NCBI GenBank assembly: GCA_947568835.1
Contig: OX387612.1
Location: 6,138,001-6,202,000, forward strand
Direction: 5' to 3'
From: Protonemura montana
Taxonomy: Eukaryota; Arthropoda; Insecta; Plecoptera; Nemouridae
DNA length: 64,000 bases
Shown: piece by piece, positions 52,401 to 58,400 of the stretch
Numbering within the stretch: the stretch's first letter is position 1
How the letters are laid out: each line of letters opens with the position of its first letter
Made by a program: the position numbers and the translations under genes
The notes under the pieces: model-generated
What the model saw: the letters and a program-made list of their open reading frames with translations, nothing else
Databases searched by the model: none
What the model was told of the DNA's origin: nothing

Positions 52401-55400
52401 AATGTCTCGCAAGTTTTCAACGAACGGTTTGGCGTGTTGGAAACACCGGTCCTCGTGAGATCACCGAAGTTAAGTAACATTGCGCTGGGTCAAGTATTGG
52501 ATGGGTGACCACCGTAAGGCACTGGTTCTCATGAGATCACCGAAGTTAAGCAACACTGTGCTGGATCAGGTATTTGATGGTTGACTATCATACACACGAC
52601 CAGTTCTGCTCGGGAGAGAGGTTGGAGGGTTGAAAGTTAATACAGCAACTTCACTCGCATTGCTTATCAACCTCTCAACAGCATGGATTTGTGGAGTAAT
52701 CCTGTTATTCGCGTTGTACCGTCCTTCAGAAGGGACGTTAAGCCGGTAGTCCCCTTGGTGCTCTTTTTGCCGTATCGACACCGGTTTTAGATCCTAACTT
52801 CTAGTCTAGGCTAGGTTTATAAACATCCTCTTACTGACTCCATTAGACCAGTGTGACAGGTCCCCATATGCGTCGTTAAACAATGCTAACCAATCAGCAA
52901 ATCTGAGGGAAATTCAAAACTGTACACCAACATATATTTTTACATTTGACACAATCAGCTGTTCCCCAGTGTGCGTTTTACTAAATCGCATCAATTTCGT
53001 CCAATTGGACTCTGATGCGTGAGATATGGAAGTTTAATTTAGTAAATTAGGAATTTAATCGATTTCTTCCAATTGCACGAACAGCATGATACAGCCAGTA
53101 GATTGGCTGCTTTATCAAAATGCATTACTTTAATAACAATGAGCGTTGGAGTGATAACCTTTTGTAAAAATGTATTTTAAATATGTTGACCCCTAGGTTA
53201 TTCTTGCGGCAGGATACACAAAGCGTAAGCTATCTATAAATTATGGGGTAATGTTTTTATCACCATGGTAACAACGCCCGAAAATCTGGAAACACAGTTA
53301 TGATTGGCAAACCATATTTATAAACTCATTTTTTGTGTGTCGTCGAAAGGTATTGTTTTTTTTTTCATTTAGTTATTCCTTCTTTTTTATTTTTTTATGC
53401 TGTTGCATATCCATTCACGTACCGTCTGTACCTGAACAAAAAATAATAACTCAAGTCAACACAGCTGCCTACACGCTATCTTATAAATAAACATTTGTAC
53501 TATCAAAAATAATACTCATATACGAGTTACCAACTTCTTAATTTCTCGCCAAAAAACAAATTTCAATAAATTTGCAATCCAAAAAAAAACGAACCGTAAT
53601 TCAAAACTACCACGCAATGGTTGGCAGCCCTTCCGGCACAGTTCGTTCGTGTATTTTCGGCTGTTTTCGCGAGAGCCCCCTTCGGTATCGACCAGCGAGC
53701 ACCCTTACAGATCAATACCCTTACCCTTCACCCTTCCCCAACTACACACAATGCGTTCGACGGGGTGCCGGCACGAAACAGGTGCACCCTTCCCTTCCCC
53801 CCTTCAAGGTAGCACGTGGAATTTCATTTTGATGCCAGGTGTAATTTCCCCCTCGGGATTGAATTTGTAATTAGGGAATAGAATTTATTTAGCGTTTAGA
53901 TTTAGTTCGTAGTTTCAAGCTTTGACCTATATAACCACGTGACCTGTCTGCAGAACTGGACTGAGAGTATATTTTCTTTTCAGAAAACGTTAAATTTCAA
54001 GGCTTACAGACAATGAGAAATCTGTCTCAGAGTTAGTAAGGGAATTTTATAGTTTTTGAGCTTTAGAAATTAGATGTTTTTTCACTTAGCATGCAAAACC
54101 CAGATGTTCAAAGTTTTTGTCAAAACTAGAGCTTAGGTTAGGTAAAGTAGACATGAGTCTAAAAACTATAATCTCAAACCTTTATTTTCTTCTAACTTAA
54201 GTTGAATATTTTTTAAGTTAGCACGAGTCCCAAGGTAATTGGTTTATTTACCAATAAGTTTATATTGAGTTTATATAATACCATTTAGTTTATTTTTATT
54301 TTTATTTGACTATCCCTGAACAAACCTAGAATTATTTCTTGTCATTGTAGAAATATATGTGAGGATATATGCATAGTACTTCAGATTTTCTAATTATTTC
54401 AAAATTGTTATATGGGCTGTTTGCAGGTATAAGTACTTATTATATTTATAATTTTTTCTTTAGTTCTCAATTTTAGTAAAACGCTTAAAACTTATGTTAG
54501 ATCACCAAGAAGAACGTAAAATATAAAGTAAAAAATATAAAAATGTCTCGTTGTCAGCAATAAAAATTCAATGCTTCTAAACTCAGATGTATCTAACTCA
54601 TGAATATAAAACCTTCGACGAGATGCTATGCTGAATTTAATGGTCGATCAATTGTAAATTTGTGGTATGAACACACACAACAATTTCCACATAGTAGGTA
54701 CATGAAAGTAAACAATCACCTCATTTCTGCAATACCTTACGATGTCCTTACTGAATACTACGGTATCTATATACTATTGAAATAACTGTATTGTTTATGA
54801 TGGTTTTTAGACTCATGTCTACTTGATTTATCCTTAGCACTAGTTTTAAGAAAAACTCTTTGAAATGGGTTTTGAATGCTAAGTAAAGGGCTACTAAATT
54901 TCCATAATTTTCCCTAAATTTAGTTGCTTTTTACTTAGCATTCAAAACCCATTTCAAATAGTTTTCCTTAAATGTATTGTCTTTTTCTACTTATATATTT
55001 CAAATTCTGTCGCATTATTTTTTTTTTTTACTATGTTTTTATTATTATTCAAAATCAAAGCGCAACCTAGAAACAATCATTCGATATCAATTAGATTGTT
55101 TTATTTGAAAATCGCAACAGAACATACCTAGGAGATTCCGTGGACGTTACTTTCGCCAAAGAGCTACCAAGAAAGTATCAACAAGTTTGAAAAAAAAAAC
55201 TGTCGATTCCCTCACATTTAATTTTTCACGGATCGGTCATTGAAGTCACGTGATAATATATATTTTATCAGAATTATAAACAATAAAACAAAATTGCTGA
55301 CTCAGCTTATTTGTATTTCTGGGCGAATGTTGTCGGCTATTTTTTATGATAAAAGGGGACCACTGGCTTAACGTCCCTTCCGAAGGACGGTACAACGTGA

Positions 55401-58400
55401 ACAGCAGGATTCCTCCACAAATCCATGCTGTCGAGAGGTTGATAAGCAAGGCGAGTGAAGTTGCTGTACTAACTTTAATTCCTCCAACCTCTCTCCCGAA
55501 CAGAACTGGTCATGTGTATGATGGTCACCCATCCAATACCTGACCTAGCGTAGTGTTGCTTAACTTCGGTGATCTCACGAGAACCGGTGTTTACAACATG
55601 TTATTTAAGCTACAAGCCTTCAACGAACTTAAAAAATTGACATTATTTATTTTTTGTTAAAAGCTTTTTATTAATCATCACAAAAAAACCGATAAAATCC
55701 GTGCCAAACTTACCCCTAGACTAGACAGGGACGGAAATTTCTTCTTGAACATGATCAAACTGTTACAGCTTCAATTCTTGATAATCGAACACTTATCGGT
55801 TCCTCACAGGTTTGTGAAGAGTACACTAAATTATTTGTATAAAACAATAACTCGTTCAATTACATGTTTTCTTCGTCATCTCCACTTTTCAATTTCGTAT
55901 GTTGTTTCGTCGTCGATTTCCAGTGGAATTCGTTGGGTATTTTCTTTTGAGAGCTGTCAACGGAAAAATATAACTAACATGAAGCGAATGTGGGCCAAGG
56001 ATTGGGTCGGCCAGACTACGTCACGTGACTAATTTATAAGGACAGAGAGTAGGAACTGGAGGGTAATGATTCCCTAGCGAGTGCAAGAGAGACAGAGAAT
56101 TAATTTAAATGTGGCATGTTATTCTTTTACAGCCACGAGAGATATGTGTCATTTGACTGTCATTCATTTCAATGTCAAATTAATTCGTTTTTTTTTTATA
56201 TAGAGCACAATAAAATTAAACTTATTTTATTTAGTTTATGGGTCTGTAGATTACAGTATCTTGGTGGTTCTTTTGTTATCGGAAAATTGTCAGGACTACT
56301 TTAACCCTTGATAAAGTAACAGGTATAAGTTACGAAACGTTAGGAAATTTAGTTGTTCTTCACTTAGCATTCAAAACCCAGTTTAAATAGTTTTTTGTAA
56401 AAACTAGTGCTAAGGTTAATAAAGTTGACTTGAATCTAAAAATCGTAATTAATCGAGAGCGGCTTTGTTCGATTCATGTTCATCTTGTCAGGTGTCAAAA
56501 TTTCAACCCGTCACGACTCGACCATCTAATCTGTGTTGTCAGCTCATGTACCTACCCCCACCCCTTCCTATCAGGTAATCAACAGAAATATAATTACAAT
56601 GCAAGGCAATTCATCCGACAACGAAGCCTAATCAATAGTTCTGATAGATAACTAGTTTTAGAGGTAAATATTAAATTCTAAAATTGAGTGGACAAAACTT
56701 ATTGTTTGAAAGCGATTCAAATAGGTTTCTGGGATACACTTTACCAACAATTTCATAATTGTATTAATCTGAATTTTATAAATTTTAGATTGTCTCTAAA
56801 AAATATTTAAAAGCTGGTATTAAAAAAAAGCATGTCTGTCACAATAAATTTTGGTGTCAACTTTTAGGATAGCACAAATCTGCGGTTCCTTTTTTTCCTG
56901 TAGCTCAATCTAATCCAATTTATATTCGGGTTCTGCAATTCAGGTATTAATTTTAATTTTAAGCTGGACATGTTGGCCTGTATCTCTCCCATTTAATTCT
57001 TTGACCTTTAATCCTTTTGTCACGTGATTTCAGTATACCATGACCTACAGCACTTTATATTGAATCTCAATGTAATATTAAAATTTGCCTGCGGTAATTA
57101 GTAATACAAAAGAACGTAAAGTAAATTGTAAAAAAAAAAAATGTGCTTTTCAAGTGTTAACTGACACTGTTAATTTTGGTTGTCGTTGACGTTGAAATCA
57201 AGGGAATTTTAATGGAATTTAAGGATTTCTGAAAATCTTTACAGGTAAGGAACCAGTCGAAGATATGACCACTTTTCAAAAACACATGTTAACCACTATT
57301 AGACACTCAAAAATGAAATATTAAAAAAAAAGTACTAAAAAAAATAAGATTAAGTCGATTTTATAGCTAAAACCGCACAGATAACACCGAAATATAATTC
57401 CGTTTTCCAACAACAAACACCCACACGTTTAACCTAAAAAATTACCGTGCAAGGGAGTAAAATATCTACTAATCGTTGTGGTATAAAAAATCTAGTGAAC
57501 TGGACGAGACTAGCTATGTGAACAGCCTTCTCTTTAGTGTGGCATACTGACATGGTACAGGCTTTCCGATTGGTGCATCTATAAATAGGGTGGTTTATAA
57601 CTCGCTTATAATAGAATTCGTACACGACGGGTCGAACTGTTTTGGGCCGATCGCCAAAATTAAATAGGCAATACCATGTCAGCAACTCAAGTTTGATAAT
57701 ATCACTTCATATGTAGACACATCATTGATATTTCTGTAACATATAAAGGTATTTTCTAATCGTAAATTTCAATACATTTTGTGTAATTTATTGATTTGTT
57801 GTGTTTAACGACGCCCTATTTTGACAACAGGTTGTGTTGCGCTGGTATGTACCCATCGTAGAATGAGTGGGTGATGATGAGGATGATGATGAAGCTAACT
57901 CAATACGGTAGAGAAGAGGAGAAACTCGGTGCAGACACGTAGCATACTATACAGCGAAACGTCCCTTCTGAAGGACGGTACAACGCTAACAACAGGATTC
58001 CTCCACAAATCCATGCTGTCGAGAGGTTGATAAGTAAGGCGAGTGAAGTTGTCAATTCTCTATACCAAGCAGAACTGGTCACCTATTCAAAAGCTGACCC
58101 AGCACAGTGTTGCTCAACTTCGGTGATCTTATGAGAACCGGTGTTTCCAACACGTCAAACCGTTCAGTGGTCACCTATCCAATACCTGACCCAGCGCAGT
58201 GTTGCTTAACTTCGGTGATTTCAAGAGAACCGGTGTTTTGAACAGTTTTTCAGTATGTCGTCTACCGTATGAGATGATGCAATTGTCGCCAGATAACAAT
58301 CTGAGACTAGCATCTCCTTAGTTGACTTCTGGAATTGAAGTTTTAAGCCTGTGTAGGCTGAAAACTTCACTGGTACCTTATGCTGGTACTTCAGTGACTT

